64,000 bases of DNA. It comes from Ridgeia piscesae. Taxonomy: Eukaryota > Annelida > Polychaeta > Sabellida > Siboglinidae. The stretch's first letter is position 1. The number at the start of each line of letters is the position of its first letter. The position numbers were made by a program, and so were the translations under genes. Below, in pieces: positions 26,142-38,589 of this stretch. Location: NCBI GenBank assembly GCA_025642075.2, contig JAODUO010001234.1, positions 68,828 through 132,827 of the forward strand. The letters are read 5' to 3'. The notes under the pieces were generated by a model that saw only the letters and a list, made by a program, of their open reading frames with translations, was not told the origin of the DNA and did no database searches.

Positions 26142-26650
26142 TATATGTATGGCTACTACTTACACCTCACAATAAGCGGTATCATATGCACACATATCTT
26201 TATTGTCATGACAACGCATACCTACTCAAAGTTACAATTCAGTATAACATTAAAAGAAAGCGGAAACGGGTGAACAACCATTGTCATAAAATAAGAACAT
26301 ACTATTTATTAGAAGATTTGTGACGATGGTTTGATAAGCACGGAGCCACGGTATATGTTGAATAATTGTACAATTTGGATATCTTTGACTTGGCGCGGCC
26401 ATATTACGCTGAAGCTGAATTTGGTTTGACTAGCTCCTATCTACTTAATGAAAATGTTAGATTTTTTCTGATTTACTTAATTACTAAGCAGTTTTATTAT
26501 GCACAACAACAAGAATATGGTATCATAGTAAACATGGTAGGCGCTATAAACATCAACTCACTTTGTTTGCGTGTTCGAAATCAAAAAGTTTAATTAAATT
26601 ACGAGTTACATCTAATGAAATAATATCAAATGCCACGCCAGTCAGTCCTC
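26141..26650 (+). repeat. block B repeat, left part (copy 1)
   Basis: Begins right at the end of the (TA)n with ACTTACACCTCACAATAAGC. Related sequences occur at 43,565-43,790 and (reverse) 32,860-33,110, each also beside a microsatellite. Its right end (about 26,575-26,645) aligns loosely with 48,640-48,715, which continues uninterrupted into sequence that here lies at 30,005. Confidence 0.6.
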
Positions 26651-26829
26651 ATTAATATTCATAAAGTAATGTCGCGTAAATCCGTACATGCTCCGTTGGC
26701 GAAATGGACTTACGCGCACGTTCTGTCACATCGTATACTTTTGTCATACGCCTTCGACGAAGTAAATCTCTCTGTGTGTAGTATACGGAGTTACGTGTAT
26801 GTAGAAAATACACGTTCAGTGATTTTTCA

Positions 26830-27420
26830 TATAGATTTTAAATAATTATGTTTTTCACTTTCACCCTGAAGAATTGGAAAAAAACTGTTTTCATTTTTGT
26901 CGTCCACTTTTTCGTTGGAAAGATTAAGATGGTCGCCACCGGTCACCAAAAGTCTTATAATCCCTTATAATCGTTGGCAATAAACGGTATAGAAATTTTA
27001 ACTCGGAGTCGTTTTATATGTTTGGAAGTATGAGAAATGCAATGCAAATATTGTTTTGATGAAATAAATGAAAATAAGCTATACAAACTAAAAATACGTT
27101 AACATGACCATAGCATGTATGTAGTATACGCCATTATATAGCAAATATACGCCCTGCGACTGTTTTCTCCCTTATAGAGAACTTTAAACAGTTTCAATTT
27201 GTTCGTCTACTTTTACGTTTGAAAATTCAAGATGACCGCCACCGGTCATCGAAAGTCTTACAATCGCTATAATATTATTTTTGGCAACAAACGGTATAGA
27301 AACTTGAACTCGGAGTCGTTTATATAAGTTTTGAAGTATGAGGAATCGAATGCAACTATTATTTTGATAAAGTTATACCAACCATATATGCATTAAAATG
27401 ACCGTAAAATGGGTACATAC
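26830..27420 (+). repeat. element A left TIR, two tandem subunits
   Basis: Subunits start near 26,880 and 27,185. Each contains TCGTC-AC-TTTT, an AAGATG-(G/A)-(T/C)-CGCCACCGGTCA motif, and AACTCGGAGTCGTTT. Pairs in reverse with the right TIR. Confidence 0.75.
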
Positions 27421-28399
27421 GGACAGCAAATGTTGGATGTAAAACATATGTTCTGTCACATTTAGAAAGATTATTATAATGCAAGTCCAGCAGGATCAAA
27501 CTATATTTAATATCTTCATTTTTCATGAAGATATGAACACTATATTAATCGGTTGTTTTTAGTTTACATTCTGCTAGGATGTTTTTTTTCAATATAGTTT
27601 TTCATTTTCGGTATTGGCACTTTAAACCCATTTTATATACCGAAAATAATAATAATAATACAAATTAAAAAGCTTTTGTACACAATGATTGCTTAGCGTT
27701 TTTATGGATATGTATGGTAATATATACCGTAAATTTAAGTTACGTACATTTCAGTAGGACATCAGATCCGATCTCTTTCTTAAAAACACTATACATACGC
27801 TTCTGATGCAGTACATTTCGTTTTGTTAATCTGCCGTACACGTGTTTGCTGTGATTGTTATATTTGTATTGGCTCTGAGTTGTTTTACATTGATATAATG
27901 TATGCGTTGTTTGAAATACTGGTCGAATAAAACGTAATTCTTCTTCTTTTTCGTAATCAGCAGTAAATCACATATGTCCTTGGAAGTTATTTCTCAGAAA
28001 TATGAACTGATAATTGACCGATGGTTTGTTGGCTTTGATTAAATGTATCCACATACACGCGTACCGAGGAAGAAAGTTCAACAGAATGTTGTTAACATAC
28101 GGTTCATAGCGCCAGCATATAAGAACTATACCATGCTAATACACTCTATGGAGGGCAGCAATAGGAGAGGTAGGCAGTAAACACAATTTGCGGAAGGCAA
28201 TTAAACAGGCAAAGAAAGACCAATGGGTTTTCAAACGGTCGCTGGATCATGGAGCAGCTGGGGTTCCATAGGAACTCCACAATGTGACATTGTGGATGCT
28301 GTCAAAACAAAAGCACGCATGCATGCCTTGCATCTTTCAGCATCATTCGTATCTCAACAAATCATGCAGACTCGCATATCTCATTGCCAAACATTGTAT

Positions 28400-28960
28400 A
28401 CGACCAAATCAGTAGATGCATCTGGTTTTCGATCAACTGTCGAAACAACTTAAATGCTTGGTATGTCACAGTACTGCGAACAGAATCAAACATACGTTCT
28501 CTAAAGTTGGCGAAGAATCGCACAATGCGTAACTTAATCTGCCGAAGGAGTGCAGGAGAACATGGAGGAACACGCAAACAACTGAATCCAAACCACGGAG
28601 TAGAGAAACTCTTTCTTATATTGGGTGCCATCTTTCAGCACACACTGCGTGCATGCTATCAAACCAACATTTGGGCAAAGAACCCACTAGTTGCAGAACA
28701 CACTATGCTGGATTATGTAGGACTGAGATGGGACGAGGATAATGACGGAACATACATTCCCACCGTTTCAGACGTATCACCAGCACCTTAGACTGTTGCG
28801 GAACTGGTGAAGTAGCAGTAGTACTGTGAGCAAGTGTACGGTTAGATATTCATGTAAGTCGCACACCATGACATGTACAGAACTGTGCAAGTATGACGCA
28901 GCTAAATAGACACGCACCAACATTCTGTACAAGAGGTCCGAAATGAAGAGGAGAGTCGTC
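28400..28960 (+). pseudogene. FEN-like/CXC transposon ORF relic, C-terminal part (element A)
   Basis: A 135-codon open frame (28,384-28,791) contains 'HTLRACYQTNIWAKNPLVAE' and 'LDYVGLRWDEDNDGTYIPTV', followed after a stop and frame change by a Cys-rich end 'SKCTVRYSCKSHTMTCTEL-CKYD' (Cys spacing C-x5-C-x6-C-x3-C). The sequence order is the same as in the family's C-terminus as I recall it: a 'RA-x-YQ-x-x-x-W' helix, a 'GW/RW' segment, then a tesmin/TSO1-like CXC motif that would bind DNA. The upstream nuclease-like part is too decayed to read in one frame. It is the only coding relic between the two TIRs, so it is the candidate transposition protein or cargo. It is inactive in this copy. Confidence 0.55.
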
Positions 28961-29379
28961 TTGCAGACACATATGACGACTGAAGTGTCTTTCCAAACAT
29001 GTTTCATTCGGAGGTACGTATACATGTTGGTATAAATTGCCATTTCAGAACATATCACAAACACATTAAATGATTAATGCCCAGGCGTATTTACTACTTT
29101 GTTCTATTGTTACGTCATGTTTTAGAATAGCAAGACATCTACAATCATTGATGTGCAACTATACACAAACGAAAGGCAAGCTGACAAAACATATATTCGT
29201 ATATTCACATATTGACACGAAATAATAATGAGAAACGTCTTACGTACAACTACAGATGGCTATAGTCAAGTAATATAACGTTTACCAATACCTTTATTGT
29301 TCAGTGTAAACCACATTTATGTCCACATAAATAATTGAACTTGAAATAAGTTTAGTATAATAAATTTAAATTTAAAATG

Positions 29380-29960
29380 TATGATCAAACATATTTTGGA
29401 TCTTACGTTGTATGGCTATTTTAACACCTACATGGCTGATATAATTTTATTTTATTGTCATCAAAATAATGGTTTCATTGAATTCATCATGCTTCAAAAT
29501 ATGGAAACCACGACAAGATCAAGTTTTTATACCATTTATTGCCGATGTATTGTATTGACCGGTGGCGGCCATCTTGAATTGTGGACCAAAAAATTGAAAC
29601 TTTTTCAGTTCTCCAGGTTCAATTGGCGTTAAGGGCGTATATTTGCTACATAATTGCGTATACTATATATATTTAGTGATAATTTTACGCATTTGTGGCT
29701 TGTATAGCTTTATTTTCGTTCATTTCATCAAAACAATAGTTGCACTGGATTCCTCATTCATCATAACATATAAAACGACTCGGAGTTCAAGTTTCTCTAC
29801 CGTTTATTGCCAAAGATATAGCGATTTATTATACTTTTGGTGACCGGTGGCGGCCATCTTTAATTTCCCACAAAAAAGTAGACGAAACAAATGGAAACAG
29901 TTTCTTTCCGTCCTTGAGGTTCAATATAACTGAAAAACCCACTATTATTTAAAATATATA
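29380..29960 (-). repeat. element A right TIR, two tandem subunits
   Basis: Reverse complement of the left TIR. The 'GACCGGTGGCGGCCATCTT' motif occurs at about 29,558-29,584 and in the second subunit at about 29,840-29,862, mirroring the left side. Confidence 0.75.
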
Positions 29961-30418
29961 CGAACAAGTCACAGAATGACACAATGTCATACACTAGTAG
30001 CGATTGTAAATGTATATGCACAGCACACAATTAGGTTTAAAATTTCACGTACGTAGGAGAATTCCTCTTCCCCAAGTACCGCACCATGGCATATCCGTGG
30101 CTCCGTGCCCATCAAATCATGGTCACATATTCTCTCAATGGTATGTTGTTATGTTTGGGTGTTTCAAGCCCCCTTTAAATCTATGATTTATTCTATTCAG
30201 ATGTTGGTACGGCGGGTGTCCCATCTTCAGATGCGTCGGTTTGTTCCCAAGATGCCGCAGATATATGTGTGGCTGTCTAGTCTTGGTCACCTCGCCAGGC
30301 GGAACAAAGGGCGATTTTGTCCAAAGGGTTTACACGGAGCATAGACGAGGGATACACTACATTAAAGAATGACCACAACTAACGGCGTAAAAAGAGGTAG
30401 CCAAATAAGGTCAACAGT

Positions 30419-30421
<3 letters not shown>

Positions 30422-30497
<76 letters not shown>
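30422..30497. repeat. (TA)n microsatellite
   Basis: Pure TA at the same position within block B as the (TA)n at 49,127. Confidence 0.95.
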
Positions 30498-30499
<2 letters not shown>

Positions 30500-30867
30500 C
30501 ATGCCTGCGCCCTTCCCGCTCGGAGTGTGCCCCTAATACTCCCTAATTAACGACTCTGTTTACTGTAGGTAAATAAGACACAACATACCTTGTAATGGCA
30601 ATATGGCAATCTAGATCGTTTATTTAAAACTGGATTGCCTGGCGTTCACTTGTAGTGTGCGCTCGGCTGATTGTACATCGATAGCTATACAGTAGTATGG
30701 TAAATGATAAGCATCCAAGTACAACAAAAAACCTATCGTACAATCAGCTGCTTGCATGCATACTGATACAATGTGTTGCATAATAGTGTATCGACAGAAA
30801 ACACATGCGTATGCGAATGTATTCATTAACAGAAACCGTAAACAGCCCCACCCTCCACTGGCACAGT

Positions 30868-30868
<1 letters not shown>

Positions 30869-30922
<54 letters not shown>
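30869..30922. repeat. (TA)n microsatellite
   Basis: Pure TA run. Tyr-Ile frames across it are repeat products. Confidence 0.95.
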
Positions 30923-30925
<3 letters not shown>

Positions 30926-31350
30926 TTTTTCTCAAAGTGCGTATGTTATCCATAATATATAGGTGACCTAGGTCGGATCTTCTCTAAATTCGGACTTAAT
31001 TCCGATGAACGGTAGTCTTATAATATACAAAAATACTATACCTAAGTCGGATCAATGGTTGTCGGATCATTGCCTAACTCGGCTAACAGTGTTGGTCCTT
31101 AATCAGAGATAGTGTGTTTTCCCTCTCATAAGTCAGAATGTGGCATGCTCCGATCGTAGGATAACAGTATATAATATTGTCGGAACAGTTCCCGTTGAGT
31201 ATTGATTATACAAATCAGTTCCAATTATGTTATCGACGCGGTACCAACTATTATGGGATTGCACCACACAAGCACACATGCACGCCCACACATGCACAAA
31301 CGCTCACACATTCACATATACATTCACATATCCGGACACGCGTTAAAAAC

Positions 31351-31355
31351 TACAC

Positions 31356-31417
<62 letters not shown>

Positions 31418-31527
31418 GCCACACGCCACACGCCACACGCCACACGCCACACGCCACACGCCACACGCCACACGCCACACGCCACACGCCACACGCCACA
31501 CACCACACACCACACACCACGCACGCA

Positions 31528-31565
<38 letters not shown>

Positions 31566-31572
31566 ACACACT
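31351..31572. repeat. compound (ACACAT)n-(CCACACG)n-(CA)n array
   Basis: A hexamer array passes into a 7-bp array CCACACG (about 12 units, 31,412-31,500), then CCACACA and CA. Corresponds in position to the (CA)n at 49,286-49,409 in the other block B copy. Confidence 0.95.
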
Positions 31573-32639
31573 TCAAAATATGTGACCGTCCTCCGCATAA
31601 AACGCACCACTCCAGCATCCGTATTAGAATTGAAAATATACGAAAGTGGATAAAGATTGACCTAGTCATGTAATGCCACCTTAAGAATTTCAATATATTT
31701 TTTACTTGATGTTTACACAAATATTGCTGTTAAATACCATGCGCTATGCGCTTGAATACTAACATATAGCTAAGAGTAATACACTTACATAATGTTTGTA
31801 CCAATAATATTAGTTGAATATTAACAGTTGTTGAAGTCATGCCATTAAACCCATAACCCACCGGCTTAATTTTCTCAAAACGGGTGTGGATGCAATGAGG
31901 CTCGTTTCGTGGTCGGTGGTCACTTTACTATAACTATTGTGTGTCTAGTCTGCATTATCCTTCATATGGCTACCGTAGTCGTTTATTGTAACTGTACTGC
32001 ATTCAGGTGTCACAACGGTGGACATTTTCTTCTGCGACGAATTTGGCATTCAGACGACACTGTATTTAATCCATCAGCGACATCGATTGCATCTACAAGG
32101 CATTTCCCGACCCGCAACAAAATTTGCAGGATTACAAATTACGACTATCATAAACCGCGACATGACCATCTAACATGCGTCAGCCAACCACTGAGTCGTT
32201 GAACCTTCACTCAGATGCCCGAACACGCTATTTTGTTTGTTTATTAAACAGGTTCAACTCAACTATGTGTTCCGTGAATTTTAATTTTTCCAGCAATAAT
32301 TTAAACAGCCTGAATGGCATGACTTGGCAGAGAAACAGCACGACTTGGCACTGGCCGGTCGACGGGCCACACGCGGAAGAGTCCGAGTAACAAGTAGCAT
32401 TTATAATTAAATAACATCCGGTGATAAACTTAATGCTTTCTTTTCAAAACGCAAATATTCATGTGCGTGCCTGCACTCTGTCTCCCCCCATAATTAACTA
32501 GTCGTGGCCCTGGCTAGAAAAGACAAAACAAAATGCGCTGAATTGAAATATCACTATCTAGACCGTTTATTTAGAATGGATTGTTGCGGCGCTCACCCTT
32601 GGTTAGTTGCCAAGGAGTCAATGCCCTAGTCCAAGAAAA

Positions 32640-33100
32640 TTATGTGTCAAATTTGACACATAATTTGACAAGACATCGAACCTAACAACATTTCTTTGAC
32701 AAATATTATGTTTTTCAAACAAACTTCACTCATTTTAATAGCGCACCACATTTGTGGAGGCACTGTACTCCTGTCCGCGAGACAGCACGCATAACTACCG
32801 TCTCTCGGCCACAACACAACAAATTGGGACCTTTCTTTCCCCAGTTGATATAATGAGAAGACACAATCTAGGCGCGAAGTGTTCAAAGATATCCAAATGG
32901 TACAATTATTCAAAACATACCGTGGCTCCGTGCTGACCAAATCATGGTCACAAATCCTCTAAACGGTATGTTTTTATGTTATGACAACGGTTATTCAACC
33001 TTTTCAGATCCCGTTTAATTTTTTTCGTGAATAGTAACTTTGAGTAGGTATGCATTGGCATGAAAATATATAATGTGTGCGTATGAAAAAACTTACCGTG
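32640..33100 (+). repeat. rearranged LINE-derived repeat plus block B fragment (inverted)
   Basis: 32,640-32,880 matches 22,195-22,470 ('TCCTGTCCGCGAGA', 'CCCCAGTTGATATAATGAGAAGAC'-type stretches). From 32,880 it switches to the reverse complement of block B's left part (26,150-26,420), up to the adjacent (TA)n. A perfect short palindrome TGTCAAATTTGACA sits at 32,645. Confidence 0.6.
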
Positions 33101-33109
33101 AGGTGTAAG

Positions 33110-33110
<1 letters not shown>

Positions 33111-33156
<46 letters not shown>

Positions 33157-33452
33157 AGGTCGGCGTTAATAATATACTACTGCAAATAAGTATAACTAAT
33201 ACCTAACTTCCTATTACACACCGGTCTCACGTACGCGGCATATAAACATATAGGTTTTAAGGAGACCGATTTTTATTGTATATGTGTTATTTATTACAAT
33301 ATCATAACAATATCGTAGTATGTGGTGTGTATTTGTATTACAGACAATGTTCCAATTAGACATACTTGGAAAACTGTTACATAATAAAAATACGGCCGGT
33401 CTCGTGTAGGCGGTCGTATATGCACTGGTCTCCCTATTATATATGTTATATA

Positions 33453-33533
<81 letters not shown>

Positions 33534-33542
33534 ATATATATA

Positions 33543-33573
<31 letters not shown>

Positions 33574-33592
33574 ACTAAATATATGGACATTA

Positions 33593-33655
<63 letters not shown>
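33111..33655. repeat. three (TA)n tracts
   Basis: 33,111-33,154, about 33,430-33,572 and 33,599-33,655. Between them lies short unique sequence with two copies of a 'CGGTCTC(A/G)(C/T)GT' stretch (33,221 and 33,395). Confidence 0.92.
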
Positions 33656-33658
<3 letters not shown>

Positions 33659-33829
33659 GTACTTACATGAACCATTCAAAACGCATTGTTTCTCATTTGC
33701 GTAGTATTCAGACACACGCACTTGACGTTAGGCTAACAGCTCCACCCAGTTTTAATTGACGGGTAAACCGACCAGTGCCTTGACGGCGGCTTTCTTATTG
33801 TGGGAGTGACGTCACGATAACAAAAGTTA

Positions 33830-36035
33830 AACAACGGATCTTTTGAGTTGTTGGGAACATATTATGAACAAGGTTGCTAGAACACATTTACCTGACCGCT
33901 TTTGGCGTTTTACACTTTCCTCTCGCTTGTCTATTTGTGGTGTGTTTTAATGCAATGTAATTATGTAAATGGAGTAATACAAATGTCGTCTTCTTCTTTG
34001 AATTACGTATTCTCACAGTGAAATGTCGAAGTATTACGACCAAAAAAGCTTAATTTGGAACCAAAGTTACTGTCTGACTGCGAAACGATAGAGACTGTAA
34101 TAAAGTGACACAAACGCCAAAGCTTGAGTGTTTGGTTATTCCTCATGCCTCAACACTACAGCAAAGATACGCGAGAACTAAGCAATTTGTTGACTATTAG
34201 AAGGGTACTTCAAATACCCACATACACAGCTACCGCCCACCCAACCTGTCTGCTAGGAATAGGGCCATTTCTGAAAAGTCTAATGATATTCGGTTTTATT
34301 TACTGGTGGCGAAACCTCTCATTAAAAAACAGACACAAACGAAACATAATAATCAACATATCTTCCCAAATCGCTGGATGCTATACAACCGACAACAGTC
34401 TGGAGCTATTATATAAGTCAGGGACAATGCAAATGGCAAAGAAAATCTTATCTGGTCCCAAACAATTCTTACACGAGCAGTTCGTTCTTCACCTCTCTCT
34501 CTGTCTCTCTCCCCATATAGGAATGGCTGTTAGTAGTATTAACTGAGGTATACGAGTAAATTAGAATTTTGGACCGCCACTCTAGCAGCAAAATATAATA
34601 AAATGATCAAATATTTGAATGAATATGGTAAAACAATACGCCGGTGTTTATGGTGTTATATCACTCTCGCCAATTTTGATCACGGTTATGTTGTGGTTCG
34701 TTCAATTGTTGCGTTACGACAACACAACTGCTACCGTTTTGTTGCATTCACCTTTACCACACACGGACATAGCTTATGCCTTGCTCAATCCGGCGTAGTT
34801 ACGACAATCTGCTGGTATAAGTCATGTCAAATTTGATATATTAACTAGGTATCGTCAACGTAAAGATGGAAGCCGAGATTGTGTATCCTCATTACATTAA
34901 CTGGAGAAAGAAATGGCGGATGGGCTATAAACGAGTTTGTGTGGTCCCACTTTTTTCTTTGTGTTGTTGCCGAGAGACGGTAATTATGCGTGCTGTCTCC
35001 CGGACAGGAGTATAGTACCTCCGTAAAAGTGATGAGCTCTAAAAATGAGTGAACGTAGTTTGAAAAACTTAACATTTGTCAAGAGAATGTTGGCAGGTTC
35101 GGTGATTTGACAAACGTTGGCTGTGCTAGTCTTTCAATATACCCTGTATAGTAGTGTTACGTAACAGATGACGCCGGACATGATTCTGATGTCAATGCTT
35201 CGACAGTTGGTAAACCTTTTTCAGCCAGGTCCGGCAAATAATCTTTACAACTGGGCATTATCATCATGTATATATAATGATGACTTGCAATTTAACGTGT
35301 TAAACACATAATTCCGACCCACAAACAATCACAAGTTAACCTTCTTTGTGAATATGTGGCCAAACATGCATCCTACTGGCTAGAAGCTCACACAACCTGT
35401 ACCCTGCTGGTTGTTGGATGCTTCGCCGACGCTGAGGTATAGCGAAATCAATCAGTAATCGTCGAAATATAGTACAACACAAGAAACTGACACGGAATAG
35501 GTTTGCTGATGCAGAACTCACCGCACGTGGTGTTCTATGATTGGTAATAATTAAGTCACCAGACACATATGCCTTTGACCTGGCTTCGTACTACTTTCCC
35601 AAAATTGCGAATATAGTCAACATGTGGATTGAAACAGACTGTCACCATTACCAGCACGACAGACAACTGCCGATTTGGACCTCTGCTTACTGGTTTTCTC
35701 AGTCCACAGCGTTGCAACATACTTCCTGCAATATATTCAATAACAGGATATGACTCAGTTCCCTCCTTGTCTGGAAATGGAAACATTTTCAACGTTGTGC
35801 ACCAATAGCAGGCAGGCCATTTGGTGCGTTAGAAACCACCGACAATGAAGCTGCTCGATCAATAGCAATGACATTAAACAGCAGTGATTTCAGAAAGCTG
35901 ACACTGTTGCGGAAGTGTTTGACATACTGGTACTGCGGAAAACGAAGATGTAAATGTCTTCTCATGTGATCATGCCAAATATTGGGTTCCCACTAGATGG
36001 AATACAATGAATTGCAAACTTGTACCTGTTTTCCT
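33830..36035 (-). repeat. large inverted repeat, left arm
   Basis: Reverse complement of material also found in the right arm (37,560-39,425). It shares the FEN-like/CXC relic (35,330-36,035), the junction stretch containing AACACGTTAAAT, and the microsatellite flank. The middle (33,830-35,210) also matches 22,100-23,960 in reverse, and part of the LINE ORF1 present in the right arm is deleted here. A decayed L-Y-V-D-D-T RT motif is seen at 34,858 on the minus strand. Confidence 0.7.
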
Positions 36036-36202
36036 CAAAGGCTCAGTGGTATCAGAGCTCCTGGATGGTCGCATTGTTTCAATTCTTTATGCAGTCAGAA
36101 CAGTTTGTATTCTATTGCATAAGTCATAGTAATGAAAATTCCACATTCAATTGGCGACCAAACATTCTACGTGATGATAATGATGACGACGATAGTGAAT
36201 AG
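35330..36202 (+). pseudogene. FEN-like/CXC transposon ORF relic (left arm)
   Basis: Plus-strand frames give 'NRFADAELTARGVL' and 'LVIIKSPDT-YAFDLASYYF', 'PKIANIVNMWIET', then in another frame 'NILPAIYSITGYDSVPSLSG' with a Gly-Asn-Gly turn, and later 'KLVPVFLKGSVVSELLDG'. The end has an acidic tail (RDDNDDDDSE) before TAG. It thus preserves the two acidic motifs and the Gly-rich turn of the family, with the Cys of 'TGCD' changed to Tyr. Several stops separate the pieces. It points towards the centre of the inverted repeat, opposite to the copy at 37.6-38.3 kb. Confidence 0.55.
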
Positions 36203-36299
36203 AAAAAAGATGGATGGAATGTTTATAGTAGTTTCACCAAATCGACATATCTGTTTGATGAATTAATATTTTGTAAACCAGAGAGAACAAATTCCTTGC

Positions 36300-37270
36300 T
36301 TTACATGATGTACAAACAATGGTACCGACACCGATGGTGACCTTGTTTAACTCGATTCACTTAAATGTATCTGTATAAATCAGTGCAATGAAATAACTCA
36401 TTTGATGAGGATACAATAAGTTTTCCAATGGCATACATTGTTGCGTTGAGTATATTGACGAACACATAGGAACCATTGATGATTACGAAATGCCGCAATT
36501 TTGAATATTGATACGTTGATAATGATCTTGTTTGACCTTCACTATAGCTTTTGATTGTTCGACTGGGTACTTCATTGTCTCGGGATACACAATGCTTTCG
36601 AATGTTATAATTATGACGTACTCATGAGTAAGTAGGTAACGTAGATATATGCAACAAATGAAATTGTGTAAGTGTGCGGGTCACGTTCATCAATTTACGG
36701 AGACCCTGTTTAAATGTCGCTCGACAAAAAATTGTTTCACCACACTGTTCCACATATATCGCATTTCGAAGGGGAGACAATTATCTTTCAAACATTATAT
36801 GACATGTCCATGGAAGTAGACACAGTCAATGTAATTTAATAATGTTCGCGGCATTGTAAACTTTCCAATAATCGTCATTGTATAGGTGAACATTACATTA
36901 TCTTGGAAACAATCGCTTTCAACATTGTATGGCATAGCCATAGGCGTATTCGTAACAGGGAGATACATGGCTTTACCAGTGACATAATATTTGGGTGCGT
37001 GTGGGGGGAATTAAAATCATAATTTAACGCAGTTTTTGAAGATATGCCGCTCGCCTATAAATGTGGAAAGAATTACCTGAGTAACCTCACCAAAATGTTT
37101 AATGGTCTTACTAATATGCAATCCTTTGTGATGAATGGATGGTTTGAAGATAAAGACAAGGAACGTGTTCGCTGTGCTAAGTATTACAAAACAAATAGTA
37201 ACGACTTTGATGGTAACCTTGTTCAACTTTCGCTTCACATAATTGTAGCGGTATAAAACAGTCCTGTGTA
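36300..37270 (-). repeat. 1-kb monomer related to the 16-17 kb array, in the centre of the inverted repeat
   Basis: Reverse complement of about 16,050-17,150 in blocks: the 'TGAAGCGAAAGTTGAACAAGG' region (37,210 reversed), 'CCACACGC-CCAAAT', 'GAAAGCGATT-TTTCCAAGATAATG' and 'TTAAACAGG'. It follows the FEN-like relic in the same relative orientation as in the 16-18 kb units, so the pair (ORF plus monomer) is one mobile unit. Confidence 0.7.
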
Positions 37271-37353
37271 ATAGCCAATTTGACCAGGATACAATACGTT
37301 TTATGATGTCCGGTTGTACAGGTTATTTACCGGATCTAGGTGTTTATTGTAAC

Positions 37354-37357
<4 letters not shown>

Positions 37358-37431
<74 letters not shown>
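37358..37431. repeat. (TA)n microsatellite
   Basis: Inserted into a fragment of the repeated unit otherwise seen at 20,990-21,340. Confidence 0.95.
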
Positions 37432-37559
37432 TATAATCCGTGACCTGACATAATCAAGTCACACATCACTATCCTGAATGACATCGTCGTACCAAACATC
37501 GTACTGACAACTACTAGTTCCTCAAGAAAGGAGCTATAATACCACTGAGCCTTTGAGGA

Positions 37560-38280
37560 AGACAGTTACAAGTTTGCAATTCATTACATCCCAATATTGG
37601 GAACCCAATATTTGGCATGATCACATGAGAATACATTTACATCTTCGTTTTCCACAGTACCACTATGCCAAACACTTCCGCAACAGTGTCAGCTTTCTGA
37701 AATCACTGCTGTTTAATGCCATTGCTACTGATAGAGCAGCTTCAATATCGGTGGTTTCTAACGCCCCAAATGGCCTGCCCGCTAATGGATCACAACGTTG
37801 AACGTTTTTCCATTTCCAGACAGGGAGGCCACTGATTTACATCCTGTTATTGAATATATTGCAGGAAGTATGTTGCAAAGCGGCGGACTGAGAGAAGCAG
37901 TAAGCAGAGGTCCAAATCGGCAGCTGTCTGTCGTGCTGGTAATGGTGGCAGTCTGTTTCAATTCACATGTTGACTATATTCGCAATTTTGGGAAAGTAGT
38001 ACGCAGCCAGGTCAAAGGCATATGTGTCTGGTGACTTAATTATTACCAATCTTAGAATACCACGTGCGATGAGGCCTGCATCAGCAAACCTATTCCGTGT
38101 CAGTTTCTTGTGTTGTACTATATTTCGACGATTACTGATTGATTTCACTATACCTCACCGTCGGCGAGGCATCCAACAACCAGCAGGGTACAGGTTGTGT
38201 GAGCTTCTAGCCAGTAGGATGCATGTCTGGCCACATATTCACAAAGAAGGTTAACTAGCGATTGGTTGTGGGTGGGAAAT
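37560..38280 (-). pseudogene. FEN-like/CXC transposon ORF relic (right arm)
   Basis: On the minus strand the reading gives 'NRFADAGLIARGILRLVIIK' followed by S-P-D-T, the 'YYFPKIANIVNM' strand-helix, 'ILPAIYSITGCKSVASLSG' with a Gly-Asn-Gly-Lys turn, and a short downstream remnant. It is very similar to the left-arm copy, so the two arms separated recently or have been homogenised. Here the 'TGCD' motif reads T-G-C-K. Stops and frame changes make it inactive. Confidence 0.55.
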
Positions 38281-38589
38281 ATTTGCTAACACGTTAAATA
38301 TATACATGATTGCAATGCCCAGTTGTAAAGGTTATTTGCCGGATCTGGATCTTTATCGTAATCTTTATATACTATAATCCGTGACCTGAGATTATTTGAA
38401 ATTGTGAACCAGCGAGGAACCAGGATCTACGTACATGGAGGTACTGCAGTTTACAATAGCATAGCTAAACATGTTGTTCTAATAGCTCACATTATGAAAT
38501 ACACATAATTTGTCACTCATCATTTTTGATTCAATAAAGAATAATAACAAAAGAACAAAAAGCATTTGATCAACGAGCTTGCTTACGTT

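Larger units (their letters stand above)
26830..29960. mobile_element. element A: long-TIR DNA element with FEN-like/CXC ORF
   Basis: Terminal inverted repeats of about 0.56-0.6 kb (26,830-27,420 and 29,380-29,960) enclose a 2-kb centre whose only recognisable coding is the relic at 28.4-29.0 kb. Each TIR consists of two tandem units about 300 bp apart with a motif of the type AAGATGG-CGCCACCGGTCA. The flanks on both sides belong to block B, which is continuous at 48.64 kb, so this is probably an insertion. Exact ends and target duplication could not be resolved by eye. The overall size matches element B (44.0-47.1 kb). Confidence 0.65.
30005..32600 (+). repeat. block B repeat, right part (copy 1), with inserted microsatellites
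   Basis: Similar in order to 48,700-50,480: a 'CCGTGGCTCCGTGCCC'-like segment, 'ATAAGGTCA-TAGTAAC' directly before (TA)n, then after (CA)-type repeats 'CGCACCACTCCAGCATCC' and the 'AAAACGGGTGT-GATGCA' region. Between 30,500 and 31,560 this copy holds extra sequence. A short reading TWHWPVDGPHAE-x-SE-stop is kept in both copies (32,340 and 50,185), with mostly silent changes, but no protein is recognised. Confidence 0.65.

Noticed and set aside
25814..26323. 169-codon frame rich in Pro-Thr-Asp-Arg
   Set aside because: Translation of the GACC tetranucleotide array followed by (TA)n. The remaining tail has no motif.
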